DNA from: Acidimicrobiaceae bacterium
Lineage (GTDB): Bacteria > Actinomycetota > Acidimicrobiia > Acidimicrobiales > Poriferisodalaceae
Length of the DNA stretch: 42,158 nucleotides
Reading direction: 5' to 3'
NCBI GenBank assembly: GCA_002721305.1
Contig: PBKA01000004.1
Span: 1 to 42,158 of the forward strand
The notes below the pieces were generated by a model. That model was not told where the DNA came from, did not search any database, and saw only the letters and a list, made by a program, of their open reading frames with translations. Both the position numbers and the translations under genes were made by a program. Below, in pieces: positions 7,265-15,376 of this stretch. The number at the start of each line of letters is the position of its first letter. The first letter of the stretch is position 1.

Positions 7265-8611
7265 GTGAATACCACCTGGCACCCGAACTCTTGGACTGAC
7301 TGTCCTGCTGGCCAACAACCTGATTGGCCAGAACTAGGCGCGTTGGACGAAGCTCTTCATGAACTCGGCACTCGTCCACCTCTTGTCTTTGCTGGGGAGG
7401 CACGCCGCCTTACTGACCAGCTCGCTAGAGTGGCGAATGGTCAAGCGATAGTTCTTCAGGCAGGAGACTGCGCTGAGTCATTTGACTTGAGTAGCGCGGA
7501 TGCTATTCGGGACAAGCTGAAAGTCATTCTTCAGATGGCGGTGGTGCTCCAGTACTCAGCAGGGCTGCCAGTTGTAAAGGTGGGCCGCATCGCTGGACAG
7601 TTCGCTAAACCTCGTTCTTCGGGTACAGAAACTCGTGACGGCGCCACGCTGCCAAGCTTTCGCGGTCACATAGTCAATGACATCACGTTCGATCCCGATT
7701 CCCGCACTCCCGACCCCAGCAGATTGCTACAGGCATACAACACCTCGGCCGCTACGTTGAATCTTTTGCGGGCGTTCACTCGTGGTGGATACGCGGATCT
7801 CCGCCAGGTCCACACTTGGAACCAAGAATTCGTAGCGTCAAGCCCCGCTGGCGAAAGGTACGAACGTCTCGCCGGGGGTATCGACCGCGCTTTACATTTT
7901 ATGACCGCGTGCGGATTCGATACCGACGATGCAGCCATGCGTCAAGTCGAACTTTACACCAGCCATGAAGCTCTGCTCCTTGGATACGAACAGGCCTTAA
8001 CTCGCCAAGACAGCATTACTGGCGCTTGGTACGACTGCTCGGCCCACATGTTGTGGATCGGTGATCGAACCCGCGAACTGGACGGAGCTCACGTTGAATT
8101 CCTCCGCGGTGTCCACAACCCGATCGGCTGCAAGATAGGGCCCACCTGTTCGCCCGAAGATGTTGTGTCTCTGTGTGAAGCACTCAACCCGGACCAAACT
8201 CCCGGCCGTCTCACCTTGATCAGTCGAATGGGTGCAGAAAAGGTCGGAGATACCCTGCCAGCAATATTGAGGAAAGTAACGGATGCTGGCCACCCGGTCG
8301 TTTGGGAATGCGACCCAATGCATGGCAACACCTACGAAACAGACACCGGGGTGAAGACAAGGGACTTCGACGTAATCCTGGACGAAGTTCGCCAGTACTT
8401 CGAGGTGCACAAAGTTGAAGGAACATGGCCCGGTGGAGTTCACTGCGAGTTGACCGGCGACGCTGTAACCGAATGCCTTGGTGGCGGGGACGCTCTTGCT
8501 ACCGAGCAGTTGAGTGACCGCTACGAAACGATGTGTGACCCTCGGCTCAACGGGCGTCAGTCATTGGATCTCGCGTTCCACGTGGCTGAACTTTTGTCCG
8601 AGTTCCGATAA
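7265..8611 (+). CDS. Class II 3-deoxy-7-phosphoheptulonate (DAHP) synthase
   Basis: 448 residues, GTG start. It catalyses the first step of the shikimate pathway, joining phosphoenolpyruvate and erythrose-4-phosphate. Class II features are clear: WHPNSWTDCPAGQQPDWP at the N-terminus, LQAGDCAESF (metal/PEP-binding Cys region, about residue 75), KVGRIAGQFAKPRSS, DMHG-equivalent VWECDPMHGNTYET near residue 345, and GGVHCELTGDAVTECLGGG near the C-terminus, which holds the conserved metal-binding His and Glu. The N-terminus resembles the plant/proteobacterial form more than the longer mycobacterial form as I remember them. The gene lies 69 bases behind the sigma factor gene on the same strand and converges on the VWA gene with 21 bases between. 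Confidence 0.93.
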   Translation: MNTTWHPNSWTDCPAGQQPDWPELGALDEALHELGTRPPLVFAGEARRLTDQLARVANGQAIVLQAGDCAESFDLSSADAIRDKLKVILQMAVVLQYSAGLPVVKVGRIAGQFAKPRSSGTETRDGATLPSFRGHIVNDITFDPDSRTPDPSRLLQAYNTSAATLNLLRAFTRGGYADLRQVHTWNQEFVASSPAGERYERLAGGIDRALHFMTACGFDTDDAAMRQVELYTSHEALLLGYEQALTRQDSITGAWYDCSAHMLWIGDRTRELDGAHVEFLRGVHNPIGCKIGPTCSPEDVVSLCEALNPDQTPGRLTLISRMGAEKVGDTLPAILRKVTDAGHPVVWECDPMHGNTYETDTGVKTRDFDVILDEVRQYFEVHKVEGTWPGGVHCELTGDAVTECLGGGDALATEQLSDRYETMCDPRLNGRQSLDLAFHVAELLSEFR

Positions 8612-8632
8612 CTACTGTTATCTGATAGCCAA

Positions 8633-10063
8633 TTACGCCAGGTTGTCGACAAAGCCTTCGAGTTGTCGCAAGTTCCTGCATTCGAAAACCCCGTCGGTGT
8701 GCGTCGCATATTCGGTAATGACTGAATCACCGGTGTCCCAGTATGACTTCGGTTCGGGATTAAGCCAGAAGACTGATCGAGCTTTCTTTGCTGTTTCCTT
8801 AACCACCCAAGCATTAGTCGCGTGATAGTTGTTTCGAGCATCACCGAGAAACATCACGGTTGACTTGGAATTAATCTCGGAACCAAAATTCTCCCAGAAC
8901 ACCCCGAAAGCGTGACCGTAGTCCGAGTGACCATCAACCCAGACCACGTCGGCTTCAGTATTCACTCGATGTACGGCGTTCGTTATGTCTTCTTCGTCTT
9001 GAAACATGTGCGTTACTTCGTCAAGCCCGTCGATGAATACGAAGGAACGTACTTTGCTGAATTGATTCTGTAATGCGTAAACCAGATGCAACGTAAACCG
9101 AGCGAAAGCCGCCACTGAGCCAGAGATGTCAGCTACTACGACGAGTTCAGGTTTGTTCGGTCGGGGGTTCCGGAATCGAGGTTCCGCTGGTACTCCCCCG
9201 TAGCTCAATGACTGACGAACGGTCGCGCGAAAATCGAGCGGTCCTTTCCTCTTGTGCTTGCGTTTGCGAGCTAGGCGAGCCGCGAGCTTTCGGGTCAGCG
9301 GTTGGATGGCCTTTCGAATATTTGCCATTTCTTCGCGAGATGCATGCATGAAGTCAACGTCTTCGGGCAGTGGTTTTCGAAGCGTTTTCGCCATGGCTTC
9401 TGCACCTCGATCAGCTACCAGCCTGCGTCTGATCTCCGCTTCTATCTCTCGTTTCAGATCTTCGATCCTATTTTCGAACTCTTCTCGCTCGAGCCGTTCC
9501 TGTAACGGTGTCATATCACCATCTGAACGTTGCTGAGCCTCCTCCATGAGCCGGTCCATCATTCCGTCTAGGTCGAGATTGCGTAGGGTCCGATACAAGT
9601 AGTACGTGCCACCTACAGGTCGTCCTGGTTCCATCCCGGCGAACTGGGTCACCGCAGCCCTTGCCATTGCCGCCATCATCGCTTCATCTGCGTTCATCAG
9701 AGCGCGAAACAACATTTCGGCGATTTCCTCGGGGCTCATGTCTTCAGCTGATCCTTGACCACCCATGCCGCGCATTTGCTGAGACATCCACTCCTCTAAG
9801 GAGTCCTCGTCTATTTCGCCGTCTTCATCAAGCACGTTGTACTCGGGGCCTCGTAGCGAGAAGTAGACCTCAAAGACGGTCTCAAAGGCTTTCCAGTGTT
9901 GCTCGTTCTTTACCAAGGTTGCCGCGAGCGCGTATTTGAACGCCGCGCGATCTTCTATAGGAATGTGCTTGACAGCCTCCATAGCGTCAAGATTTTCTGT
10001 GAGTGAAACCGGGAGACCGGCATTTCGCAGTTCGACGACGAAGCCGCTCATCAAATCAAGCAT
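8633..10063 (-). CDS. VWA domain protein, CoxE-like, partner of the MoxR ATPase
   Basis: 476 residues from the ATG at 10063, which lies four bases after the stop of the MoxR gene and has AAGGA seven bases upstream; a longer reading frame upstream lies inside the MoxR gene. The N-terminal part is a helical CoxE-type region (FVVELRNAGLPVSLTENLDAMEAV, then acidic and Met/Gly-rich segments). The C-terminal von Willebrand A domain starts at about residue 308 with the MIDAS motif DISGS (312-316), followed by SDYGHAF and FLGDARNNYH, which supply further metal-ligand positions. VWA proteins of this type act with MoxR AAA ATPases to insert metals or remodel complexes. From memory Mycobacterium tuberculosis has a pair of near-identical sizes after proA (Rv2426c/Rv2425c). 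The client is unknown; no CO dehydrogenase genes are nearby. Confidence 0.9.
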   Translation of the reverse strand: MLDLMSGFVVELRNAGLPVSLTENLDAMEAVKHIPIEDRAAFKYALAATLVKNEQHWKAFETVFEVYFSLRGPEYNVLDEDGEIDEDSLEEWMSQQMRGMGGQGSAEDMSPEEIAEMLFRALMNADEAMMAAMARAAVTQFAGMEPGRPVGGTYYLYRTLRNLDLDGMMDRLMEEAQQRSDGDMTPLQERLEREEFENRIEDLKREIEAEIRRRLVADRGAEAMAKTLRKPLPEDVDFMHASREEMANIRKAIQPLTRKLAARLARKRKHKRKGPLDFRATVRQSLSYGGVPAEPRFRNPRPNKPELVVVADISGSVAAFARFTLHLVYALQNQFSKVRSFVFIDGLDEVTHMFQDEEDITNAVHRVNTEADVVWVDGHSDYGHAFGVFWENFGSEINSKSTVMFLGDARNNYHATNAWVVKETAKKARSVFWLNPEPKSYWDTGDSVITEYATHTDGVFECRNLRQLEGFVDNLA

Positions 10064-10067
10064 TGAC

Positions 10068-10949
10068 TTATCCTTCGACAGTGAGTTCCTTGGCGGTCTT
10101 CTCGATGTCCGACTGGTACTTGAGAAGAATGTGAAGTGATTCTTTGGCTTGCTCAACGTCGATACTTTGAACTCCCAGCAGGACCAAAGTTCGCGCCCAG
10201 TCGAGGGTTTCTGACACTGATGGGCTCTTCTTTAGCTCAATTTGCCGGATTGATCGCACGATGCGTGCAACCTGTTCTGCCAAGTTGTCGCTGATGCCCT
10301 CAACTTTGGTTAGGACGATTTCTTTTTCTCGTTCTAATTGCGGATAGTCGATGTGCAGGAAGAGGCAGCGACGTTTTAGAGCTTCAGAAAGTTCTCTCGT
10401 GTTATTCGAGGTCAGAAACACTAGTGGGATCTGGTTGGCTTCAATTGTTCCAAGTTCAGGAATGGATACTTGGTAATCAGAAAGAATTTCAAGTAGCAAC
10501 GCTTCGGTTTCTACTTCTACTCTGTCAACCTCATCGATGAGGAGCACTATCTTTTCTTCCGCGCTGATCGCCTCCAATAGCGGTCGCGTCAACAGGAACT
10601 CGTCGTTGAAAATGTCATCTTGTAGTTCCGTCCAATCCTCGCTACTGGTCTCAGAACCCCGGTCTGCTTGAATCCGAAGTAGCTGTTTCTTATAGTTCCA
10701 CTCGTAGAGGGCTTTGGCTTCATCCAGTCCTTCGTAACACTGGAGTCGGATCAGTCGGGCCTTGCTCATTGCTGCGACCGACTTAGCCAATTCAGTTTTC
10801 CCAGTGCCCGCCGGCCCCTCAATGAGCACTGGTTTGCCCAGTTTTTCTGCGAGGAAGACAACGCTAGCGATACCGTCGTCAGCCAAATAGTCGACGTCCT
10901 TTAGTCCATCACGGACAGCTGTGAGGTCGCCGAACATTGTGTCGCCCAT
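10068..10949 (-). CDS. MoxR-family AAA+ ATPase
   Basis: 293 residues. Walker A GPAGTGKT is at 45-52, Walker B LLIDEVD at about 136-142, sensor 1 in VFLTSNNTRELSEALKRRC, where the Arg pair supplies the finger. The insert EDWTELQDDIFNDEFLLTRPLLEAI before Walker B is typical of the MoxR/CoxD branch. The ATG at 10949 is supported by AAGGAGA seven bases upstream. The stop is four bases before the VWA start, so the two are one operon. MoxR ATPases are chaperones for metal-centre insertion or complex assembly, working through the partner VWA protein. It lies directly downstream of proA, a position I recall as conserved among actinobacteria. Confidence 0.93.
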   Translation of the reverse strand: MGDTMFGDLTAVRDGLKDVDYLADDGIASVVFLAEKLGKPVLIEGPAGTGKTELAKSVAAMSKARLIRLQCYEGLDEAKALYEWNYKKQLLRIQADRGSETSSEDWTELQDDIFNDEFLLTRPLLEAISAEEKIVLLIDEVDRVEVETEALLLEILSDYQVSIPELGTIEANQIPLVFLTSNNTRELSEALKRRCLFLHIDYPQLEREKEIVLTKVEGISDNLAEQVARIVRSIRQIELKKSPSVSETLDWARTLVLLGVQSIDVEQAKESLHILLKYQSDIEKTAKELTVEG

Positions 10950-10983
10950 TTAGTGGTCTCCTTGTCAGGTGCGGGACTCTGGA

Positions 10984-12252
10984 TCATCCACGAGTTTGAC
11001 CCTGCCCATTCACGATGTACTTAGTAGTTGTTAGTTGCTCAAGCCCCATAGGGCCTCGTGCATGAAGTTTCTGTGTACTTATACCAATCTCGGCGCCGAA
11101 ACCGAATTCTTCGCCGTCCACGAACCTAGTTGATGTATTGACCAGAACGGCGGCTGCATCAACACGGAGCGTGAACTCTTGAGCGGCAGTTTGGTCAGAG
11201 GTAATGATGGCTTCGCTGTGGCCTGTGCTGTTTGCATTGACATGGCGTATGGCGTCGTCAAGGTTTTCTACTATCCGAACACTCATTTTCAGGTCCAGGT
11301 ATTCGGTAGACCAATCTTCTTGGGTCGCTGGCTGTATGGAGGGAACATAACTTTGAGCTCGGTCATCTCCAACCAGTTCAACGCCCTCCAAAGCTTCCGC
11401 TACGTCAGGAAGAAAACCTTCTGCTATATCGGCGTGCACCACTAGGGATTCTGCCGCGTTGCATACCGACGGTCTCTGCATCTTGGCGTTGACAATGACC
11501 TTGGTCGCCAATGCCAGGTCTGCTGCTTTGTCAACATAGACGTGGCAGTTACCATCACCATCGATTACGTATGGGACCGTGGCATTTTCGAGAATCGAGT
11601 TAATAAGCGACGGTCCGCCCCGCGGAATGAGACAGTCAATGTGATCTCGAAGTTGCATGAACTCAATCGCTGCCTCATGTGAGGTGTCTGTGACCAGCAC
11701 GAGGGAGTCTTCGGGTAAGCCTGCTTTGGTAATCCCTTCGCGTAGGGCTCGGGCGATCGCTATGTTGGAATCAATGGCAGCCGAAGAGCCTCTAAGAAAT
11801 GCTGCGTTTCCTGACTTCAAGCAAAGACCAAAGGCGTCGCTGGTGACATTGGGTCGGTTTTCGTAGATGATCGCTACCACGCCCAGTGGCACCTGAATCT
11901 TCTGAATTTCCAGGCCGTTGGGTCGTGTCCAGTTGTCAAGAACCTTTCCTACTGGATCAGCTAACGTCACAAGCTGCCGCAAACCTTCGGCCATTTCGTT
12001 CACTCGAGAAGCATCTAACCGAAGCCGGTCGACGACGGTCTCTGACGTTCCTCGTGTTTGAGCGCGTTCGATGTCGGAGGAGTTCGCATCCAAAATTTCT
12101 GCTGTAGCCGCGACAAGGCAGTCGGCCGCCGTACGCAAGGTTTCGTCTTTGACAGCCGTTGAGATGGTTGCCAGATCCTCAGACGCGGCTTTAACGCGTT
12201 CGCCAAGTTCTTGCATTGGCGCAACGTCGCTTGTTCCGTCGTGGTGGATCAC
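10984..12252 (-). CDS. proA: Glutamate-5-semialdehyde dehydrogenase (gamma-glutamyl phosphate reductase) ProA
   Basis: 422 residues, aldehyde dehydrogenase superfamily. Signature segments are VPLGVVAIIYENRPNVTSDAFGLCLKSGNAAFLRGS, split over the cofactor site, LIPRGGPSLIN, and MQRPSVCNAAESLVVH, whose Cys is the catalytic nucleophile. It reduces gamma-glutamyl phosphate with NADPH, the second step of proline synthesis. It follows proB on the same strand after 53 bases, matching the pathway. The start taken is GTG at 12252; an ATG twelve codons further (12216, MQELGERVKAAS) is a reasonable alternative because family members usually begin close to that point and the GTG has no clear ribosome site. 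Confidence 0.95.
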   Translation of the reverse strand: MIHHDGTSDVAPMQELGERVKAASEDLATISTAVKDETLRTAADCLVAATAEILDANSSDIERAQTRGTSETVVDRLRLDASRVNEMAEGLRQLVTLADPVGKVLDNWTRPNGLEIQKIQVPLGVVAIIYENRPNVTSDAFGLCLKSGNAAFLRGSSAAIDSNIAIARALREGITKAGLPEDSLVLVTDTSHEAAIEFMQLRDHIDCLIPRGGPSLINSILENATVPYVIDGDGNCHVYVDKAADLALATKVIVNAKMQRPSVCNAAESLVVHADIAEGFLPDVAEALEGVELVGDDRAQSYVPSIQPATQEDWSTEYLDLKMSVRIVENLDDAIRHVNANSTGHSEAIITSDQTAAQEFTLRVDAAAVLVNTSTRFVDGEEFGFGAEIGISTQKLHARGPMGLEQLTTTKYIVNGQGQTRG

Positions 12253-12305
12253 TTTCGCAGGCTACCTTTTGATTCGGGGTGAACCCTGTTCCTGATAAAT
12301 CTCAT

Positions 12306-13397
12306 TTATTGGGGTTCTTCGAGGATGACCAGGTCGTCGCGGTGAATGGCCACTGGCGAAATGCCCGAAGGAAGTTCTTCTGCCCGACTCCCTTTCCACT
12401 TATTCATAGTTTCGCTGTCAAAAGAAATCAGACCTTTCGCAAATACCTCGCCCGAGAGATTCACGACATCGACTGCATCACCTAGGTCGTAGGGTCCTTC
12501 ACTTCCAGTAATCCCCGCAATCAAGAGCGACCCGCCTGCGCTGCACAACGCTTGAGCTGCTCCATCGTCAACCGTCACCCTGCCATGCGCAGTTACCGCA
12601 AAGCCGATCCAAAGCTTGCGCGCTGCGATGCGGGCTTCTCGCGCTGGCACAGCTGTGCCAATCCCCGAGATACCCGCTATCGCCTCGGAAACAACGTCGG
12701 GTCGATCGGCGGCAGCTATGACTGTCCGTACTCCGCTCCATGAGGCCATTCGCGCCGCGGCGAGCTTCGATGCCATTCCCCCGCTGCCTCGACTCCCCGC
12801 ATTGCCGGCTACTTCTTCGATGGCTCGGTCTATGGCTGCTATCTCTTCGATGAGGGTCGCATTGGGTTCGATCCGGGGGTCAGCAGTGAGTACTCCCGGT
12901 GTGTCAGTCAGAAGGACTAGGAGGTCGGCGCGCAACAAGTTGGCCACCAGGGCCGCAATTCGGTCGTTGTCGCCGTATCTGATGGCATCGTCGGCAACCG
13001 CGTCGTTTTCATTAACGATGGGCACAACATTGAGACGAATTAAATGCTCAAAGGTTGTTTCTGCATGGAGGTACTGGTTGCGGTCGCGAAAGTCATGTGG
13101 GGCCAGAAGCACCTGCCCTGTCGCAACCCCATGGGAACCAAATTCCTCGCCGTAAGCGCGCATCAGATCAATTTGACCTACAGCGGAGATAGCTTGGAGA
13201 ATTTCGGGTTCATCAGGGCGTTCTATCCCCAACCGTTGCACTCCAGCGGTAATCGCTCCAGAGGTCACTACAACGATCTCGTGTCCTTCGACGCGCGCCG
13301 CTACCACTTCTTCCACCAGCTTAGAAAGGGCGAGCACATTGACCTCACCGCTTTTGCCTGTTAGCGAGGATGTCCCAATTTTTACGATGACACGCAT
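12306..13397 (-). CDS. proB: Glutamate 5-kinase ProB
   Basis: 363 residues: an amino acid kinase domain (VIVKIGTSSLTG at the N-terminus, IVVVTSGAITAGVQRLG, VPIVNENDAVADDAIRYGDNDRIAALVANLLRADLLVLLTD across the active site) and a C-terminal PUA domain from about residue 275 (GRVTVDDGAAQALCSAGGSLLIAGI ... VNLSGEVFAKG). It phosphorylates glutamate in the first step of proline synthesis and is normally feedback-inhibited by proline. An AGGA site precedes the ATG. It lies between obg and proA, with a 27-base gap to obg, the standard actinobacterial order. Confidence 0.96.
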   Translation of the reverse strand: MRVIVKIGTSSLTGKSGEVNVLALSKLVEEVVAARVEGHEIVVVTSGAITAGVQRLGIERPDEPEILQAISAVGQIDLMRAYGEEFGSHGVATGQVLLAPHDFRDRNQYLHAETTFEHLIRLNVVPIVNENDAVADDAIRYGDNDRIAALVANLLRADLLVLLTDTPGVLTADPRIEPNATLIEEIAAIDRAIEEVAGNAGSRGSGGMASKLAAARMASWSGVRTVIAAADRPDVVSEAIAGISGIGTAVPAREARIAARKLWIGFAVTAHGRVTVDDGAAQALCSAGGSLLIAGITGSEGPYDLGDAVDVVNLSGEVFAKGLISFDSETMNKWKGSRAEELPSGISPVAIHRDDLVILEEPQ

Positions 13398-13424
13398 CAG
13401 TAGTTCCTACTCCTATTACACCAA

Positions 13425-14660
13425 CTAAGTATCGGGTTCGTATTCAAATTGGAAGGACCCGATAATCACCACGTCGCCCGCTGTGGCACCCGCTCGCGCC
13501 AGCGCCCGAGGAACTCGAAGTTGTTCTAAGCGGTCCTGAGCGTGACTCATGGCATCGACATCGGTCAAATCAGAAAGAGCAACAGCCCGAAGGGCCTGTC
13601 GTCCCAATACCTCAAAAGATCCGTCGTCGTGACGTACGACTTGGACGCCTTCTGGAACCGGTCGATGCACAACGTATTGAGTTGGTTGTTCGGCAGTTTC
13701 GCGAGCTTGTTCTACAAGCTGTCGCAGTTCCCCAACAAGAGAATCTATTCCTTGTCCGGTAACTGCGGAGATGGTCGATCCCGACCACGACAGTGTTGCC
13801 ACGTCGGATTTGGTTCCCACCACCATTCTGGGTCTATCGAGCAGCTTTAGATCGTAGTCAGCAAGCTCACTGATCAATATTTCTTCTTGTTGTTGCGGAG
13901 ATTTGCCTTCGACCTGCGCGAGATCCAAGAGCACTAGCAGAACTCTGGCTCGTTCCACGTGGCGCAGGAATTGATGGCCGAGTCCTTTTCCCGCGGCGGC
14001 TCCTTCAATCAGCCCGGGGATATCTGCGACGACCATTTCGAAGTCATCATTTCGGCGTACGACTCCCAAGTGGGGTGACAACGTCGTAAAGGGGTAAGAA
14101 GCGACTTTTGGTTTAGCTGCCGAGATCCGTGAAATGAGGGTGCTTTTCCCCGCGTTGGGGAACCCCACGAGAGCTACATCTGCCATGAGTTTTAGCTCGA
14201 GGCGTACCCATCGTTCTTCACCTAACTCGGCTTGTTCAGCGAACCCCGGAGCTCTCCGTTTGTTGGACAGAAATCGAGCGTTGCCTCGACCTCCTTGCCC
14301 TCCGGCAGCGGCGAGCCAGCGATCACCGGCACCAACAAGATCGGCAAGAACTTCTCCTTCGAAATCCTTGATTACGGTGCCTTCGGGAACGCTGACGACA
14401 AGATCATTGCCGGTTCTCCCATGTTTTTTCTTTCCTTGCCCGTGTGTTCCGTCGTCGGCGCGCCGGAACGGGAAGTCTTTGAACGCCAGCAACGAAGAGA
14501 CGTTACGGTCAGCTACTAGCCAAACGTCTCCACCGGAGCCGCCGTCACCTCCATCAGGTCCGCCTCGAGCCACGTGAGCTTCGCGACGGAAGGACACGCA
14601 GCCAGCCCCTCCGTCTCCGCCTTTGGCGTGCAGATTGCATTCATCGACGAAACCCGTCAT
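13425..14660 (-). CDS. obg: GTPase Obg/CgtA
   Basis: 411 residues in three domains. The glycine-rich Obg fold spans about 1-157 (HAKGGDGGAGCVSFRREAHV, GPDGGDGGSGGDVW). The GTPase domain carries G1 GFPNAGKST at 166-174, G3 DIPG at 213-216 and G4 TKSD at 283-286 (Thr in place of the common Asn). A C-terminal OCT domain follows from about 330. Obg assists large-subunit assembly and links growth to guanine nucleotide pools. It is 98 bases downstream of rpmA, the classic rplU-rpmA-obg order. No Shine-Dalgarno is visible before the ATG; see the -10 candidate entry. Confidence 0.97.
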   Translation of the reverse strand: MTGFVDECNLHAKGGDGGAGCVSFRREAHVARGGPDGGDGGSGGDVWLVADRNVSSLLAFKDFPFRRADDGTHGQGKKKHGRTGNDLVVSVPEGTVIKDFEGEVLADLVGAGDRWLAAAGGQGGRGNARFLSNKRRAPGFAEQAELGEERWVRLELKLMADVALVGFPNAGKSTLISRISAAKPKVASYPFTTLSPHLGVVRRNDDFEMVVADIPGLIEGAAAGKGLGHQFLRHVERARVLLVLLDLAQVEGKSPQQQEEILISELADYDLKLLDRPRMVVGTKSDVATLSWSGSTISAVTGQGIDSLVGELRQLVEQARETAEQPTQYVVHRPVPEGVQVVRHDDGSFEVLGRQALRAVALSDLTDVDAMSHAQDRLEQLRVPRALARAGATAGDVVIIGSFQFEYEPDT

Positions 14661-14668
14661 AGGTTCTG

Positions 14669-14674
14669 AGGATA
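14669..14674 (-). promoter_or_regulatory. obg: Candidate -10 element upstream of obg
   Basis: TATCCT on the minus strand, eight bases before the obg ATG, in the 98-base rpmA-obg gap. The bases between it and the ATG (CAGAACCT) contain no ribosome site, which fits a leaderless or nearly leaderless transcript. The -35 side is poor. Weak evidence. Confidence 0.25.
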
Positions 14675-14758
14675 CGGGTGCGAGGACCGTTGACTGAAAC
14701 GGAAATTGAAGTAGCTGGAGAAATATTGTTGATTCGTGTGGAGGGCGAGTCGGTTGTG

Positions 14759-15010
14759 TCAGTCGGTTACGACATCTACTAGTCGTCGCCCTTTGCGAAA
14801 CCCAAACTTAACGATGCCGTCGCTTGTAGCGAAGAGGGTGTCGTCTTTACCGATTCCCACGTTTCGTCCGGGGTGGAATTTTGTTCCTCGTTGACGAACG
14901 ATGATGCCGCCGGCGTGGATGCTTTGGCCCGCAAATACTTTGACTCCGAGTCGTTGGGCATTTGAGTCGCGGCCATTCTTCGTGGAACCGCCGCCTTTGG
15001 TCTTCGACAT
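14759..15010 (-). CDS. rpmA: 50S ribosomal protein L27
   Basis: 83 residues, normal L27 length. It starts [20 protein letters not shown] and continues [27 protein letters not shown], the conserved L27 core. The N-terminal tail of mature L27 reaches toward the peptidyl-transferase centre. There is no cleavable N-terminal extension of the Firmicutes kind. Its ATG follows the rplU stop with one base between, so the two are co-translated. Confidence 0.97.
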   Translation of the reverse strand: MSKTKGGGSTKNGRDSNAQRLGVKVFAGQSIHAGGIIVRQRGTKFHPGRNVGIGKDDTLFATSDGIVKFGFRKGRRLVDVVTD

Positions 15011-15011
15011 T

Positions 15012-15323
15012 TCAGCCCCTCACGATTTCGGTGATTTCAATAGTTGTATAACGCTGTCGATGGCCCCATCGACGTCGGTTATTGGTTTTGTTCTTGTAGG
15101 TGAAGCCATGAATTTTTTCACCTTTGGTTTCACCCACAACCCGGGCGGTAACAGAAGATCCAGATAGCTCGTCCGTGGTCGACATCACGTTGTCGTCATC
15201 AACCAGCAAGATGGGACTAAAGGTGACTTCGGCGCCCGCGTCGGCGTGAAGAAGTTCTACATTGAGAACCTGGCCGGTCTCAACTTTTTCTTGTTTGCCG
15301 CCTGTGGCTATTACCGCGTACAT
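15012..15323 (-). CDS. rplU: 50S ribosomal protein L21
   Basis: 103 residues from the ATG at 15323, giving the usual L21 start [20 protein letters not shown] and the usual length. Frames starting further upstream (15335, 15380) add residues with no family match. Other L21 marks are the strand LLVDDDNVM and the basic C-terminal tail [20 protein letters not shown] that binds 23S rRNA. It lies between rne and rpmA; a hairpin in the 53-base leader is listed separately. Confidence 0.96.
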   Translation of the reverse strand: MYAVIATGGKQEKVETGQVLNVELLHADAGAEVTFSPILLVDDDNVMSTTDELSGSSVTARVVGETKGEKIHGFTYKNKTNNRRRWGHRQRYTTIEITEIVRG

Positions 15324-15338
15324 AAGACTCTTCATGCT

Positions 15339-15370
15339 ACCGGCTGTCTTAGTTCTCACAAACAGTCGGT
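15339..15370 (-). ncRNA. Candidate hairpin in the rplU leader
   Basis: On the minus strand ACCG-A-CTGT (15370-15362) can pair with ACAG-C-CGGT (15347-15339): eight base pairs with one A/C mismatch and a 14-base loop. It fills most of the space between the rne stop (15377) and the rplU start (15323). It could be a processing site for RNase E/G, an L21 leader element, or chance; there is no T-run after it, so it is not a typical terminator. Confidence 0.35.
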
Positions 15371-15376
15371 GAGGCA

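Noticed and set aside
12616..13155. 179-codon frame on the plus strand
   Set aside because: Antisense to proB; Ala/Arg/Ser-rich shadow of a well-conserved gene.
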